Source: an uncultured Desulfovibrio sp. (GTDB lineage Bacteria; Desulfobacterota; Desulfovibrionia; Desulfovibrionales; Desulfovibrionaceae). From it: a stretch of DNA of 7,575 bases. A program made the translations under genes and the position numbers. Below are positions 6,914 to 7,575 of this stretch, piece by piece (position 1 is the first letter of the stretch; each line of letters opens with the position of its first letter). The stretch spans positions 1 through 7,575 of the forward strand of contig USCL01000191.1 in the NCBI GenBank assembly GCA_900553145.1. The letters run 5' to 3'. Under the pieces are notes generated by a model. That model was not told where the DNA came from. It saw only the letters and a program-made list of their open reading frames with translations, and ran no database searches.

Positions 6914-6942
6914 TCCTTACACGTTTGATCGGCTTGTGTCAA
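6914..6942 (-). promoter_or_regulatory. Putative main promoter of the DUF177-rpmF-plsX-fab operon
   Basis: On the coding strand a perfect -35 TTGACA (6942-6937) is followed after 17 bases by TAAGGA (6919-6914) as a weak -10. Transcription would begin near 6907, leaving a leader of about 14 nt with the GAGG ribosome binding site. The AAGGAG here lies 19-20 nt before the ATG, too far to be the Shine-Dalgarno, which fits it being part of the promoter. The -35 sits in a small dyad, TGTCTTGACA. The -10 matches the consensus at only two positions. Confidence 0.5.
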
Positions 6943-7159
6943 GACAGGGAGGGCGTTTGCGGAAAGGAAAGCGGAGGAGGGCACTCCACGGGGAAACGCG
7001 TTCCCGCCCTGACGCCCCGGGGAGGCATCGGCCTTTTCCGGTTTTCAGGGTACTGACGGCGACGTGAGGGATTCGAAGGTGATGGAAAACGGAAGAACCG
7101 CGCGCGGCCAGCCATAATCCAAGGAAACGGGGGCTCAAACCCTACGCCGATTGCCTTGC

Positions 7160-7276
7160 CGGGGGAATGATTCCTCCGCAGGCTGCGATATGCCCAACGG
7201 GCGGCCTCGGCCATGCCCGTTGGGCGGATTTTCCGCACAGCCCCCGGGAGGCATGGAGCCCCCGCCGCCAAAGGCG
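7160..7276. repeat. Cluster of five closely spaced dyads after the aminotransferase gene
   Basis: Within 117 bp lie five inverted repeats: CGCC-AAA-GGCG (7266-7276), GCGGA-TTT-TCCGC (7224-7236), the 11-bp stem at 7192-7225, CGCAG-G-CTGCG (7177-7187), and a 19-bp quasi-palindrome centred on 7169 with GGAAT-G-ATTCC at its core (7160-7178). Several share end bases. They make a highly structured 3' region. Whether this is a terminator cluster, a REP-like element or a binding region cannot be decided from one copy. Confidence 0.45.
7192..7225. terminator. 11-bp perfect stem-loop, possible bidirectional terminator
   Basis: GCCCAACGGGC (7192-7202) and GCCCGTTGGGC (7215-7225) form a perfect 11-bp stem with a 12-base loop that itself holds GGCC-TC-GGCC. 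It lies 57 nt after the aminotransferase stop. On the minus strand it is followed by ATATCG, not a U tract. On the plus strand GGATTTT follows. It most likely ends or protects the aminotransferase transcript; a stem this good is unlikely to be chance. Confidence 0.5.
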
Positions 7277-7282
7277 TACTCC

Positions 7283-7575
7283 CTATCCGCGGGCCCGCTT
7301 GAAGCCCTCGGCGGAGCGGGCGATGACTTCATCTTCGACGCAGAACGCCAGGCGGAAGTGGCCGGGGCCGCCGAATCCGGAACCGGGCACGGCGAGGATG
7401 CGTTCTTCGAGAAGCTTATTGACGAAAGCCACGTCGTCGCCGCCGGGAGCCTTCGGGAAGAAATAGAACGCGCCCTTGGGCATCTGGAACTCATAGCCGG
7501 CGTCGGAGAGGACGTTGCCCATCATTTCGCGGCGGCGGGCATAAATGTTCACGTCGACCTGCGAGCCGAGCGCGC
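7283..7575 (-). CDS. Class I/II PLP-dependent aminotransferase, C-terminal part
   Basis: Only the last 97 codons or so are in the window; the frame is open to the edge, so the 5' end lies beyond 7575. The visible part matches the small C-terminal domain of fold-type I aspartate-type aminotransferases. It has RRREMMGNVLSDAGYEF, the PKGAFYFFPKAPGG segment, LLEERILAVPGSGFGGPGHFRLAFC and a final helix EDEVIARSAEGFKRA. The Arg in FRLAFC is the family's conserved residue that binds the substrate carboxylate. The catalytic lysine lies outside the window. Substrate cannot be judged from this part; aspartate or a related amino acid is a guess. The long gap, dyads and promoter suggest it is a separate transcription unit from the fatty-acid operon. 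Confidence 0.9.
   Translation of the reverse strand, partial: ALGSQVDVNIYARRREMMGNVLSDAGYEFQMPKGAFYFFPKAPGGDDVAFVNKLLEERILAVPGSGFGGPGHFRLAFCVEDEVIARSAEGFKRARG

Larger units (their letters stand above)
6894..7282. other. 389-nt gene-free gap
   Basis: This gap separates the aminotransferase stop from the DUF177 start. A minus-strand frame of about 110 codons runs through it (7271-6939) but shows no recognisable domain, no ribosomal-protein pattern and Pro/Arg-rich noise, so I do not call it. It holds the dyad cluster (7160-7276) at its upstream end and the promoter (6914-6942) at its downstream end. Between them (about 6943-7159) are only a weak hairpin GGGAA-ACGCG-TTCCC (6991-7005) and GC-rich sequence. 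No tRNA or known riboswitch pattern is seen. Confidence 0.6.

Noticed and set aside
7060..7090. TTCGAATCCC on the minus strand, resembling a tRNA T-arm
   Set aside because: The flanking bases do not form the five-pair T stem and no acceptor, D or anticodon arms are present.
7111..7138. A second promoter, TTGAGC-N16-TATGGC, on the minus strand
   Set aside because: Modest matches, suboptimal spacing and no nearby start codon; the TTGACA site closer to the gene explains transcription better.
7014..7254. A 15-base near-repeat (7014-7028 and 7240-7254, one mismatch)
   Set aside because: Very GC-rich and largely self-complementary, two copies only; expected composition noise in such sequence.
6939..7271. 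A 110-codon minus-strand frame in the gap upstream of the DUF177 gene
   Set aside because: No recognisable domain; rich in Pro and Arg; it overlaps the hairpins and part of the promoter; not L28 or another ribosomal protein.

Overview
The window is a GC-rich bacterial chromosome segment in which every supported gene lies on the minus strand. Gene order and protein sequences point to a Desulfovibrionales (Desulfovibrio/Bilophila-like) sulfate- or sulfite-reducing bacterium. The clues are the order DUF177–rpmF–plsX–fabH–fabG–acpP–fabF–glyA without an intervening fabD, and the family-level look of the proteins. The lineage call is recognition from memory, not a database search.

Layout, in the direction of transcription (high to low coordinates). 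(1) 7575–7283: the C-terminal end of a class I/II PLP aminotransferase, cut by the window edge. (2) 7282–6894: a 389-nt gap with no convincing gene. It has a cluster of abutting dyads just after the aminotransferase stop (7276–7160) and a TTGACA-type promoter at 6942–6914. (3) 6893–6020: a YceD/DUF177 protein and ribosomal protein L32 (rpmF), separated by a 115-nt leader with two inverted repeats. (4) 6033–3961: plsX, overlapping rpmF by 14 nt, then fabH after 27 nt. (5) 3878–2783: fabG, preceded by an 82-nt spacer with a possible promoter, then acpP, preceded by a 118-nt spacer with three small hairpins and a strong Shine-Dalgarno. (6) 2629–84: fabF, preceded by a 153-nt spacer holding a terminator-like structure and a 17-bp dyad, then glyA. 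(7) 83–1: tandem GC hairpins and an 11-base G run after glyA.

How the genes work together: PlsX, FabH, FabG, ACP and FabF are core parts of type II fatty-acid synthesis and its hand-off to phospholipid synthesis. ACP carries the chain, FabH starts it, FabF elongates it, FabG does the first reduction, and PlsX turns finished acyl-ACP into acyl-phosphate. DUF177 and L32 tie the cluster to the ribosome, as in many bacteria. GlyA supplies glycine and one-carbon units. FabD, the dehydratase (FabZ/FabA) and the enoyl reductase are not in the window.

This is a conserved housekeeping locus. I found no defence system, mobile element, CRISPR array or RNA gene. The parts worth a second look are the structured spacers and some lineage-type changes in otherwise conserved motifs (L32 zinc knuckle, PlsX loops, FabF His motif).
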